Shown here one piece after another: positions 55,420-63,674 of a stretch of 64,000 bases of DNA (positions are counted from its first letter, which is position 1; the number at the start of each line of letters is the position of its first letter). The notes under the pieces are model-generated. The model was not told the DNA's origin and made no database searches. It saw only the letters and a list, made by a program, of their open reading frames with translations. The DNA lies in the NCBI RefSeq assembly GCF_900112595.1, contig NZ_FOMI01000008.1:149699-213698 (forward strand), read 5' to 3'. The translations under genes and the position numbers were made by a program. Origin of the DNA: Algibacter pectinivorans (GTDB taxonomy: Bacteria; Bacteroidota; Bacteroidia; Flavobacteriales; Flavobacteriaceae).

Positions 55420-57072
55420 ATGTTAACGCAACTTTCAATAAAAAATTACGCTTTAATTGATAAACTCCATGTCGATTTTAACGATGGGTTTTCAATAATT
55501 ACAGGAGAAACCGGTGCTGGTAAATCTATTTTACTTGGCGGACTATCTTTAATTTTAGGTAAACGAGCAGATTTAAGCAGCTTAAAAGATGCCTCACAAA
55601 AATGTGTAATCGAAGCTGTTTTTAATATTTCTAATTATAAGCTAAAATCACTTTTTAAGGCCGAAGATTTTGATTACGAAGAGCAAACCATAATCAGAAG
55701 AGAAATTTTACCATCTGGTAAATCTAGAGCCTTTGTAAACGATTCGCCGGTAAATTTATCTAGCCTACAAGTTTTGGGTGCTCGTTTAATTGATGTGCAT
55801 TCGCAACACCAAACACTGCAATTAACAAGTAACGATTTTCAGTTTCAAGTTATCGATGCATTGGCTAATAACGACAACGCTTTATTAAACTATAAAACCG
55901 AACTTAAAGTATATAAAACCCTTCAAAAAGAGCTAGAAGAACTTAAAGTGTTTCAGGCAGAAGCCATTAAAGAACACGACTATAATACGTTTTTGCTAAA
56001 CGAATTGGTAGAAGCGAAGTTAGTTGTAGATGAGGAGCAAAGTCTTGAAGAAGAGTACGAAACCTTAAACAATATAGAAGGTATAAAAGAAAAACTTGCC
56101 GAAGCCGACCATCTTTTAAGCGAAGAGGAAGTAGGTATTGTAGCGGCTTTAACAAGCTTAAAAAATGTGTTTCAAAAGTTGGCTACATATTCCTCTAAAT
56201 ACGAGGAGTTGTACAATCGTGCAACCAGTAGCTTAATAGAAATGGACGATTTGTATAGCGAGGTTAACGACCATCAAGAAAATATCGATGCAGATCCCGA
56301 TAGGCTAGAGGTTGTCGATGCTAAACTAAAAATGCTTCATAGTTTAAAGCAAAAGCATGTAGCATCCAACGTAGCAGAATTAATAGAAATTAAAAATCAG
56401 CTAGAAGAAAAAGTTTCGGTTACCGAAAATTTAGATGCTAATATTTTAAAGAAATCAGAAGAAATCACAACGCAAGAAAGTCAATTAAATACTATTGCTA
56501 AAGGCATTCACGACAAGCGTTTAAAGGTTATTCCGGAGTTAAAAAAGCAGTTAGAAACCATTTTGGCAGATTTAGGCATGCCAAATGCACAGTTTAAAAT
56601 AGAAGCACAGTTTGGTAAAACCTTTTTTGCTAACGGAAAAGACGAGTTATCTTTCCTGTTTTCGGCAAATAAAGGCGGTAGTTTTAACGAGCTTAAAAAA
56701 GCAGCCTCTGGTGGCGAGCTTTCTAGAATTATGCTAGCCATAAAATCGGTTTTAGCAAAATACATACAATTACCAACCATTATGTTCGATGAAATCGACA
56801 CAGGTGTTTCTGGCGAAATATCAAACAAAATGGGCGATATTATGTTACAAATGAGTAAAAGAATGCAGGTCTTTTCTATTACACATTTACCACAAGTGGC
56901 GGCCAAAGGGCACTCGCACTTTAAGGTGTATAAAGAAGATGTGGACGATGTAACGCAAACCAATTTAGTAAAGCTAAATCACGACGAGCGTATTGTAGAA
57001 ATAGCACAAATGTTGGGTGGTACAGAAATGTCATCATCTGCAATAGCTCATGCCAAAGAATTACTCAATTAA
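55420..57072 (+). CDS. recN: DNA repair protein RecN
   Basis: The 550-residue SMC-like ATPase acts in double-strand break repair. It has Walker A ITGETGAGKSILLGGL at residue 27-43, a long coiled-coil middle (about 160-370), the ABC signature AASGGELSRIMLAIK, Walker B TIMFDEIDTGVSGEI and a following SITHLPQVAAKGH. Length and order match RecN. It follows the DUF4835 gene by 76 bases. Confidence 0.96.
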   Translation: MLTQLSIKNYALIDKLHVDFNDGFSIITGETGAGKSILLGGLSLILGKRADLSSLKDASQKCVIEAVFNISNYKLKSLFKAEDFDYEEQTIIRREILPSGKSRAFVNDSPVNLSSLQVLGARLIDVHSQHQTLQLTSNDFQFQVIDALANNDNALLNYKTELKVYKTLQKELEELKVFQAEAIKEHDYNTFLLNELVEAKLVVDEEQSLEEEYETLNNIEGIKEKLAEADHLLSEEEVGIVAALTSLKNVFQKLATYSSKYEELYNRATSSLIEMDDLYSEVNDHQENIDADPDRLEVVDAKLKMLHSLKQKHVASNVAELIEIKNQLEEKVSVTENLDANILKKSEEITTQESQLNTIAKGIHDKRLKVIPELKKQLETILADLGMPNAQFKIEAQFGKTFFANGKDELSFLFSANKGGSFNELKKAASGGELSRIMLAIKSVLAKYIQLPTIMFDEIDTGVSGEISNKMGDIMLQMSKRMQVFSITHLPQVAAKGHSHFKVYKEDVDDVTQTNLVKLNHDERIVEIAQMLGGTEMSSSAIAHAKELLN

Positions 57073-57076
57073 TTAG

Positions 57077-57084
57077 TATATTTG
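57077..57084 (+). promoter_or_regulatory. -7 box of fabI
   Basis: TATATTTG lies five bases after the recN stop and 44 bases before the fabI ATG. The -33 box is not clear. Confidence 0.4.
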
Positions 57085-57128
57085 ACACCTAAAAACAAAT
57101 TATAAAATCAACTTACAAACCAATACAT

Positions 57129-57953
57129 ATGTATAACTTATTAAAAGGTAAACGAGGAATTATTTTTGGAGCTTTAGATGAAAACTCAATCGCTTGGAAA
57201 ACTGCCGAACGTGTTCATGAAGAAGGAGGCACATTTGTTTTAACAAACGCTCCGGTTGCCATGAGAATGGGACAAATAAATGAGTTAGCCGAAAAAACAG
57301 GTTCTCAAATTATTCCTGCCGATGCAACTTCAGAAGAAGATTTAAAAAACCTTGTAGAACAATCTATGGAAATTCTTGGTGGAAAAATCGATTTCGTTTT
57401 ACATTCAATCGGTATGTCAATAAACGTACGTAAAGGAAAACATTATACAGACCAAAATTATGCATGGACACAAAAAGGAACAGACGTTTCTGCAATGTCT
57501 TTTCATAAAGTTATGCAAACGCTTTACAAAGCAGATGCTATGAACGAGTGGGGAAGTATCGTAGCTTTAACCTATATGGCAGCGCAACGTGTTTTTCCAG
57601 ATTATAACGATATGGCCGATAATAAAGCATATTTAGAAAGCGTGGCACGTAGTTTTGGATACTTTTTTGGTAGAGACAAAAATGTACGTGTAAACACCAT
57701 TTCGCAATCGCCAACACCAACAACTGCTGGTAGTGGAGTAAAAGGATTCGATGGTTTTATTGCTTACGCCGATAAAATGTCGCCACTTGGTAATGCAACC
57801 GCGTTAGACTGTGCAAACTATACCGTATCATTATTTAGCGATTTAACAAAACGTGTAACATTACAAAACTTATTTCACGATGGAGGCTTTAGCAACATGG
57901 GAGTAAGCGATGCTGTAATGAGTGCTTTTGTAGAAGCCGAAGACAAAAAATAA
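57129..57953 (+). CDS. fabI: Enoyl-ACP reductase (NADH), FabI type
   Basis: The 274-residue short-chain dehydrogenase does the last reduction of each fatty-acid elongation cycle. It begins LLKGKRGIIFGALDENSIAWK (FabI-type nucleotide loop) and carries LHSIGMSINVRKGKHY and the catalytic pair Y159-x6-K166 in PDYNDMADNKAY; the Y-x6-K spacing is FabI-specific (other SDRs have Y-x3-K). FabI is the target of triclosan. A strong terminator follows at 57971-58005. Confidence 0.96.
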   Translation: MYNLLKGKRGIIFGALDENSIAWKTAERVHEEGGTFVLTNAPVAMRMGQINELAEKTGSQIIPADATSEEDLKNLVEQSMEILGGKIDFVLHSIGMSINVRKGKHYTDQNYAWTQKGTDVSAMSFHKVMQTLYKADAMNEWGSIVALTYMAAQRVFPDYNDMADNKAYLESVARSFGYFFGRDKNVRVNTISQSPTPTTAGSGVKGFDGFIAYADKMSPLGNATALDCANYTVSLFSDLTKRVTLQNLFHDGGFSNMGVSDAVMSAFVEAEDKK

Positions 57954-57970
57954 ACAAACAACATATCTAA

Positions 57971-58005
57971 AAAAGAGCATCCTAATTACGGTGCTCTTTT
58001 TTTTT
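57971..58005 (+). terminator. Terminator after fabI
   Basis: AAAAGAGCA/TGCTCTTTT with a 12-base loop is followed by a long T run. Confidence 0.9.
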
Positions 58006-58018
58006 GCTTAAAAAATAA

Positions 58019-58130
58019 GGGCGCTACCTGAAGGGTTGGGCTTTCCGCTAAACCTGCCTGCCGGTAGGCAGGTCTTTTTTTACCATTTATGGCAGCAAAA
58101 AAAGCATGCCGCTACAACCCCTAGCGCGGG
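58019..58130 (+). repeat. Dispersed intergenic repeat, copy E (divergent centre)
   Basis: The ends GGGCGCTACC and CCCCTAGCGCGGG pair as GCGCTA/TAGCGC and the left part keeps GGGTTGGGCTTTCCGC. The centre differs from the other copies: it holds an ACCTGCCT/AGGCAGGT hairpin followed by a T run, instead of the CAAGTCCTCG core. The rest of 58131-58277 shows nothing further. Confidence 0.75.
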
Positions 58131-58277
58131 AGTACTTGTAAACTAAAAGTGCAAACCATTATACATGTTTTATTATTTAACAAGGATAAAGCTATGTTTG
58201 CATGTAAAACAAACTAAAGCAACATTAATGTCAAGTAAATTATAGTAATAATTAAAACACAGCTAAGCAGGATTAAT

Positions 58278-58285
58278 TACATTTG
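58278..58285 (+). promoter_or_regulatory. -7 box directly before the GT2 gene
   Basis: TACATTTG ends four bases before the ATG at 58290, so a transcript starting here would be leaderless. No clear -33 box. Confidence 0.4.
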
Positions 58286-58289
58286 TACT

Positions 58290-59297
58290 ATGCAATTACA
58301 ATATTCATTTATAATACCGGTATACAACCGTCCAGACGAAATTCAGGAGCTTTTACAGAGTTTTGAAGCTTTAAAGGGTAATATTGATTTCGAGATTGTA
58401 ATTGTCGAAGATGGCTCCACGCAAACATCAAAAGCTGTAGTAGATACATTTAGCAATAAACTAAACATATCATACTATTTTAAAGAAAACTCCGGTCCAG
58501 GAGATTCTCGTAATTATGGCATGCAACAGGCCAAAGGCAACTATTTTATTATTTTAGATTCCGATTGCATTTTACCCGAAAACTATCTACTAGAAGCCGA
58601 TAAAAGTTTAAAAGCCAATTATGTAGATTGTTTTGGTGGTCCCGATGCGGCACACGAGTCGTTTTCAAACCTACAAAAAGCCATTAATTTTTCCATGACG
58701 TCTTTTATCACCACTGGTGGTATTAGAGGACATAAAAATAGCGTTGATACCTTTCAACCCAGAAGTTTCAATATGGGGTTGTCTAAAAAAGCGTTTCAGG
58801 ACTCCAAAGGTTTTGGTAGAATTCACCCGGGCGAAGACCCAGATTTATCAATAAGACTCTGGAATTTAGGTTATAAAACCAAGTTAATACCAGAAGCCTT
58901 TGTGTATCATAAGCGCCGTATATCGTGGAGTAACTTTTATAAACAGGTTAACAAATTTGGTTTGGTACGTCCTATTTTAAACAAATGGCACCCTTCAACT
59001 AAAAAAATAACCTATTGGTTTCCTGCGCTGTTTAGTTTAGGGTTGTTAATATCCATTTTGCTGTTTTTAATAGGGTTTAAGTGGTTTTTACTAGGTTATG
59101 CGTGCTACTTTGCTTTAGCATTTGTTTTGGCTTTAATTACTACTAAAAACATCGTGGTTTCAGTATTAGCAATTCCGGCCATATTAATTCAGTTTTTTGG
59201 TTATGGTTATGGGTTTTTAAAATCTACTTTAGCGGTTTCAGTGTTAAACAAAACACCAGAAACACATTTTCCTAAATTATTTTTCAAATTAAAATAA
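58290..59297 (+). CDS. Family 2 glycosyltransferase with membrane tail
   Basis: The 335-residue protein has a GT-A fold: SFIIPVYNRPDEIQELLQSF, IVIVEDGSTQTSK, PGDSRNYGMQQAKGNYFIILD and the metal-binding D-x-D (LDSDCILP), then PGEDPDLSIRLWNLGYKTKL as acceptor-site acid. Residues about 245-315 hold three membrane helices. It would transfer a sugar from a nucleotide donor at the inner membrane; acceptor unknown. It overlaps the YbbR-like gene by one base and leads a GT2, YbbR, coaE run. Confidence 0.88.
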   Translation: MQLQYSFIIPVYNRPDEIQELLQSFEALKGNIDFEIVIVEDGSTQTSKAVVDTFSNKLNISYYFKENSGPGDSRNYGMQQAKGNYFIILDSDCILPENYLLEADKSLKANYVDCFGGPDAAHESFSNLQKAINFSMTSFITTGGIRGHKNSVDTFQPRSFNMGLSKKAFQDSKGFGRIHPGEDPDLSIRLWNLGYKTKLIPEAFVYHKRRISWSNFYKQVNKFGLVRPILNKWHPSTKKITYWFPALFSLGLLISILLFLIGFKWFLLGYACYFALAFVLALITTKNIVVSVLAIPAILIQFFGYGYGFLKSTLAVSVLNKTPETHFPKLFFKLK

Positions 59298-60253
59298 TGA
59301 AGAAAATAAAAGATAACATTATTGCCACCTTTAAAAACAAAAGAATCAATGTGTTCTTTATATTTCTGTTTTTATCGTTTGTAATTTTAATGTTTACCAA
59401 ATTGTCCAAACAATACACCAATACTATTGCTTTTGGTGTACAAAAAGTAAACGTACCACAAGAAAATGTTATATTAAACGATTCTACGCAAATTAATATC
59501 ACGCTTAAAACACATGGCTTTAGGTGGTTGTCTTATTACTGGAACCAACCTAAAATTACCATAGATTTTAGTGAGGATGTTTTTAAAAAAGAATCTGTTT
59601 TTGTTTGGAATAAATCCAAAGCCTATTTAAACAACACACAGTTTGATAAGGATGTAGAGCTATTAAATATATCGCCAGATCCCATAATATTTAGGTATGG
59701 CGTTAATATGGTAAAAAAGGTTCCCGTTACATTTCAAACCGATATAAATTTTGCCCCAGGTTTTAATATAACTGGAGAAATTACGTCCACTCCAGATTCG
59801 GTAACCGTTGTGGGTCCAGATATTTTGGTTTCTAAAATTAATAGTGTAGAAACAGAACCTTTAGTTTTTAACGAGGTAAGAACCAATATTTCAAAAACAG
59901 CTTTACTTAAACTACCCGAAAATGTTTCCGATTTAAAATTCTCGGTAAGCCAAGTAGAATTAAAGGCGCAAATAGAAAAATTTACAGAAGGCACACTTAA
60001 AATTCCGTTTACGGTTATTAATGCGCCCATAAATACAAAGCTTAAATATTTTCCTAAATTTGTAAGTGTTTCATATTATGTAAGTTTAGCTAATTTTAAT
60101 GCTATAAAAGCAAAAGATTTTAAGGTGGTTTGCGATTTTAAAAAAACCAACCAAGAGCAATCTTTTTTAATTCCGGAGTTGGTACAAACGCCCGAATTGG
60201 TTCAGCATGCTAAAATTAGCCAACAACGCATAGAATTTATAATTACAAAATGA
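59297..60253 (+). CDS. YbbR-like domain protein
   Basis: The 318-residue protein has one N-terminal membrane anchor (VFFIFLFLSFVILMFTKL) and then beta-rich repeats of the YbbR type (KKVPVTFQTDINFAPGFNIT, SVTVVGPDILVSKINSVETEPL). YbbR/CdaR proteins in Firmicutes control diadenylate cyclase; no cdaA gene lies beside this one, so that link is not supported here. It is tightly packed between the GT2 and coaE genes (1- and 4-base overlaps). Confidence 0.8.
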   Translation: MKKIKDNIIATFKNKRINVFFIFLFLSFVILMFTKLSKQYTNTIAFGVQKVNVPQENVILNDSTQINITLKTHGFRWLSYYWNQPKITIDFSEDVFKKESVFVWNKSKAYLNNTQFDKDVELLNISPDPIIFRYGVNMVKKVPVTFQTDINFAPGFNITGEITSTPDSVTVVGPDILVSKINSVETEPLVFNEVRTNISKTALLKLPENVSDLKFSVSQVELKAQIEKFTEGTLKIPFTVINAPINTKLKYFPKFVSVSYYVSLANFNAIKAKDFKVVCDFKKTNQEQSFLIPELVQTPELVQHAKISQQRIEFIITK

Positions 60254-60834
60254 TTGTAGTAGGACTTACAGGCGGTATAGGAAGTGGTAAAACCACCGTA
60301 GCAAAAGAGTTTGCTAAGTTAGGAGTACCTATTTATATTGCAGATAACGAGGCTAAGGCTTTAATGCTAAGATCGAAAGTAATTAAAAGAAAGCTTATTG
60401 CTTTATTTGGCGAAGAGGTTTATGTAGATGGCCAGTTAAATAAACCATTTATAGCCAATATCATTTTTAATGATAAATCGTATTTGGAAAAAATGAATGC
60501 TATTGTACACCCTAGAGTGGGCAAGCATTTTCAAAAATGGGCATTAAAACAAGAGGCACCTTACGTTATAAAAGAGGTAGCTATTTTGTTTGAAAACGGA
60601 GGCGATAAGGCTTGCGATTATGTAATTACCGTTACTGCACCTATAAAAACAAGGATAGAGCGTGTGTTAAAACGCGACAATACTTCAAAAAAGAAAATTG
60701 AAGCCATCATGAAAAATCAATGGACAGATGAGGAAAAAATTAAACATTCTCATTTTGTAATTGAAAACACCAATCTTGAAGAAACCATAAATCAAGTGCT
60801 TCAAATCCATAAGAAACTTCTTATTAAACAATAA
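60250..60834 (+). CDS. coaE: Dephospho-CoA kinase
   Basis: The 194-residue kinase phosphorylates dephospho-CoA, the last step of CoA synthesis. P-loop VGLTGGIGSGKTTVAKEFA at residue 4, the substrate-binding YIADNEAKALM, the HPRVGKHF element (IVHPRV) and the lid RIERVLKRDN are all present. Normal length. It overlaps the YbbR-like gene by four bases. Confidence 0.96.
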   Translation: MIVVGLTGGIGSGKTTVAKEFAKLGVPIYIADNEAKALMLRSKVIKRKLIALFGEEVYVDGQLNKPFIANIIFNDKSYLEKMNAIVHPRVGKHFQKWALKQEAPYVIKEVAILFENGGDKACDYVITVTAPIKTRIERVLKRDNTSKKKIEAIMKNQWTDEEKIKHSHFVIENTNLEETINQVLQIHKKLLIKQ

Positions 60835-60901
60835 ATACGTTAAAATTTAACATTTTTGTTAATGTAAGGTTAAAACATAAGATTGCTAAATGTTAAAATG
60901 T

Positions 60902-60909
60902 TAATTTTG
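60902..60909 (+). promoter_or_regulatory. -7 box directly before the histidine kinase gene
   Basis: TAATTTTG ends four bases before the ATG at 60914. A TTG lies 16 bases upstream of it, a shorter spacing than usual. The transcript would be nearly leaderless. Confidence 0.4.
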
Positions 60910-60913
60910 ATTG

Positions 60914-62482
60914 ATGGGCAAAAAATTATTCATTTTGTTAATAATACTTATGAGTTTATCTCTAATAGGTATTATAGCAATTCAAGCTTATTATATTAAC
61001 GATTCGGTTAACAACGAAAAAGAGCGTTTTAAGTTTAACGTTATTAAGGCACTTAATTACGTTTCTAATACTATCGAAGAAAACGAATCGGAACAATATT
61101 TTTCTAAGTTTTTAGGCTTAGATAGTGAGAAAAAAGCAGATGAAGATGCCGTTTCGCAGTTGTTAATTTATCAAAAAAACAACAGCACAAAAGAAATGTT
61201 TGTTTATAGAGGTGATGTATTAGAAGAAAACTATAAACTAACGTCTTCGCTCTTTGACATTGGTTTAGATAGTATTGATATTAAGAATATTACAACAAAA
61301 TCTACTACCGAGATTTATAGTGGTAATACAGATTCTAATAAGGATATTAAAAGCCCGATATCAAAAATTATTAGAAGTGGTAGTATCGATGAGGCGCAGC
61401 GTTTAAGTTTCGAGCGTGGGTTTAAGGAAATGCGTAAAACGTATCCAATACACAAGCGAGTATCGGAAAATGAAATAAAAAAACTGCTTTCAGAAAAACT
61501 AAAAAAGGATGAGATAGATATTGACTTTGAGTTTGCCATTTATAGTAACAATTTAGCAACTAAGGTTAAAAGTGATAATTTCGAGTACGATCCTAATTCT
61601 AGTTTTAAAGTGCCTATTTTTTATGACGAAAACAATCAAACACCTTATAGATTACATGTAAACTTTCCGGACGACCGAAAGTTTATTTTATCTGGTGTTA
61701 TAGGAATGATTTTGTTGTCTATAACATTCACATCAATCATAATATTAGCGTATTCAAGTGCCTTATTTCAGTTGGTTAAACAACGTAAAATCTCAGAAAT
61801 AAAAACAGATTTTATTAATAACATGACGCATGAATTTAAAACACCAATAGCAACAATAAATTTGGCTATAGATTCTATAAGAAATCCTAAAATTATAGAC
61901 GATAAGGAAAAGGTATTACGATATCTTGGAATGATTAAGGAAGAGAATAAGCGCATGCACGCTCAGGTAGAAAATGTTTTACGTATATCTAAACTAGAAA
62001 AAAACGAACTTAATATTAGTAAGGATAGAGTGGATTTACACGACTTAATTGAAGATGCTTTAACCCACGTAGAACTAATTGTAGAAGATAGACAAGGTTA
62101 TATAAAAACCTTTTTTGGAGCAGAGACATCATCGGTTTTAGCAAACGAAACTCATTTTACTAATGTCATAGTAAATATTTTAGATAATGCTATAAAATAT
62201 TCGCCAGAAGCCCCAGAAATTGAGGTGTGTACAGAAAATGCGGGAACAAATATTATACTAAAAATTAAAGATCATGGTAGTGGTATGAGTAAGGCAGCAG
62301 CTAAGCGTGTTTTCGAAAAATTTTATAGAGAGCATACAGGAAATATTCATAATGTAAAAGGACATGGATTAGGTTTGGCTTATGTTAAAAGAATTGTAGA
62401 AGACCATCAAGGACATGTATCAGTAGAATCAGAAAAAGAAAAAGGAAGCACTTTTATTATAAAGCTTCCACTAATATCATAA
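60914..62482 (+). CDS. Sensor histidine kinase
   Basis: The ATG at 60914 is chosen over the TTG one codon earlier. The 522-residue protein has a first membrane helix (LFILLIILMSLSLIGIIAI) and a periplasmic sensor domain of about 230 residues that I do not recognise. A second helix follows (VIGMILLSITFTSIIILAYS), then the dimerisation domain with phosphorylated H306 in NNMTHEFKTPIATI, and the HATPase domain with NVIVNILDNAIKYSP, IKDHGSGMSKA and GHGLGLAYVKRIVEDHQGH. It signals to the response regulator two bases downstream. The stimulus is unknown. Confidence 0.94.
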   Translation: MGKKLFILLIILMSLSLIGIIAIQAYYINDSVNNEKERFKFNVIKALNYVSNTIEENESEQYFSKFLGLDSEKKADEDAVSQLLIYQKNNSTKEMFVYRGDVLEENYKLTSSLFDIGLDSIDIKNITTKSTTEIYSGNTDSNKDIKSPISKIIRSGSIDEAQRLSFERGFKEMRKTYPIHKRVSENEIKKLLSEKLKKDEIDIDFEFAIYSNNLATKVKSDNFEYDPNSSFKVPIFYDENNQTPYRLHVNFPDDRKFILSGVIGMILLSITFTSIIILAYSSALFQLVKQRKISEIKTDFINNMTHEFKTPIATINLAIDSIRNPKIIDDKEKVLRYLGMIKEENKRMHAQVENVLRISKLEKNELNISKDRVDLHDLIEDALTHVELIVEDRQGYIKTFFGAETSSVLANETHFTNVIVNILDNAIKYSPEAPEIEVCTENAGTNIILKIKDHGSGMSKAAAKRVFEKFYREHTGNIHNVKGHGLGLAYVKRIVEDHQGHVSVESEKEKGSTFIIKLPLIS

Positions 62483-62484
62483 CT

Positions 62485-63189
62485 ATGGAAGAATTTAAAA
62501 AAAGAATATTATTAGTAGAAGACGATCCAAATTTCGGGACTGTACTTAAAGATTATTTAATAATGAATGATTATGAAGTAACGCATGCTAAAAATGGAAT
62601 GGAAGGTTTCGAGAAATTTAAAAAAGACGATTTTAATTTATGCATACTCGATGTTATGATGCCGTATAAAGATGGTTTTACTTTAGCGAAAGAAATAAGA
62701 GAAAAAAACACCGATGTACCAATTATATTTTTAACAGCTAAAACGATGAAAGAAGACGTTTTAAAGGGTTATAAGGTAGGCGCAGACGATTATTTAAATA
62801 AGCCGTTTGATAGCGAAGTTCTATTAATGAAAATTAAAGCGATTATACAACGTAAGGCTACCGAAACAATTTCGGATAGTAAACAGTTTGAATTTAAAAT
62901 TGGACGTTTCGATTTAAACTCAAAATTACGTTTCTTAAAATTTGATGGAGCAAATCCTGTAAAGTTATCACCAAAAGAAAATGAATTATTACGCCTTTTG
63001 GCGTTGCATGAAAATGATCTAATGCCGCGTGAATTGGCTTTAACAAAAATTTGGCGCGACGATAATTATTTTACATCTCGTAGTATGGATGTGTATATTG
63101 CTAAGCTCCGTAAATACTTAAAATTAGACGACAAAGTAGAAATACTTAATATACACGGTGAAGGTTTTCGTTTGGTAGTAAATAGTTAA
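62485..63189 (+). CDS. OmpR-family response regulator
   Basis: The 234-residue regulator has a receiver domain (RILLVEDDPNFGTVLKDYL, phospho-acceptor D56 in CILDVMMPYKDGF, FLTAKT, GADDYLNKPFDSEVLL) and a winged-helix DNA-binding domain (KLSPKENELLRLLALHENDL, SRSMDVYIAKLRKYLK, ILNIHGEGFRLV). It is the partner of the kinase directly upstream. It ends with a terminator at 63211-63239. Confidence 0.95.
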   Translation: MEEFKKRILLVEDDPNFGTVLKDYLIMNDYEVTHAKNGMEGFEKFKKDDFNLCILDVMMPYKDGFTLAKEIREKNTDVPIIFLTAKTMKEDVLKGYKVGADDYLNKPFDSEVLLMKIKAIIQRKATETISDSKQFEFKIGRFDLNSKLRFLKFDGANPVKLSPKENELLRLLALHENDLMPRELALTKIWRDDNYFTSRSMDVYIAKLRKYLKLDDKVEILNIHGEGFRLVVNS

Positions 63190-63210
63190 ATATATTAATT
63201 TATGAAATTA

Positions 63211-63239
63211 AAAAATCCAACTTTATAGTTGGATTTTTT
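63211..63239 (+). terminator. Terminator of the two-component operon
   Basis: An AAAAATCCAACT/AGTTGGATTTTT stem with a 4-base loop, 21 bases past the response regulator stop. Confidence 0.9.
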
Positions 63240-63674
63240 GCTTAATTTTTATTTTATAACTTTTTATCTACTGGTATGCTTTAACAGCTCTTATTAGCCT
63301 AGTTATTTGATACTAGATCTGAATTGGGCTCAATTTACTCTAGTTTAGTAATGTTTCTTAATCGTTGTTTATGAGTTTACCGGATGTATTAATAACCCTA
63401 TAATTTAAATTGTTAAACATGGTAGACTAAATAATTATGTGATAGATTTTGAAAAATTGCATTTCTTTTTTTAATTAAAGAAGAAACTCTAAGGCAGAGA
63501 CCCAAACCTATTAGGGAATATTTGAAGATTCCAAGGTCGAGTATTTCCCATATTTAAATAATAAAATTAAAAAAAAAGTATTTTAATATTTTTATATAAT
63601 AGTTGTTTAAAGTCTAAGGTATAAGATAAAAAAAACCACCTTGCTTTCGCAAAGTGGTTTTTAAATAATTATTA
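63240..63674. other. Gene-free region with structured stretch and orphan terminator
   Basis: I find no credible protein gene here. The stretch 63490-63550 holds short inverted repeats (CTCT/AGAG, GGGAATA/TATTTCCC), and a good terminator sits at 63632-63662 with no gene before it. That would fit a small RNA gene, or remains of a gene lost when the insertion sequence arrived. Confidence 0.4.
63632..63662 (+). terminator. Orphan terminator
   Basis: AAAACCAC-TTGC/GCAA-GTGGTTTT with a TTTC loop, followed by T residues, 13 bases before the start of the insertion sequence. No gene precedes it within 440 bases. Confidence 0.75.

Noticed and set aside
56508..56963. 151-residue frame antisense to recN
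   Set aside because: Shadow of the RecN ATPase domain.
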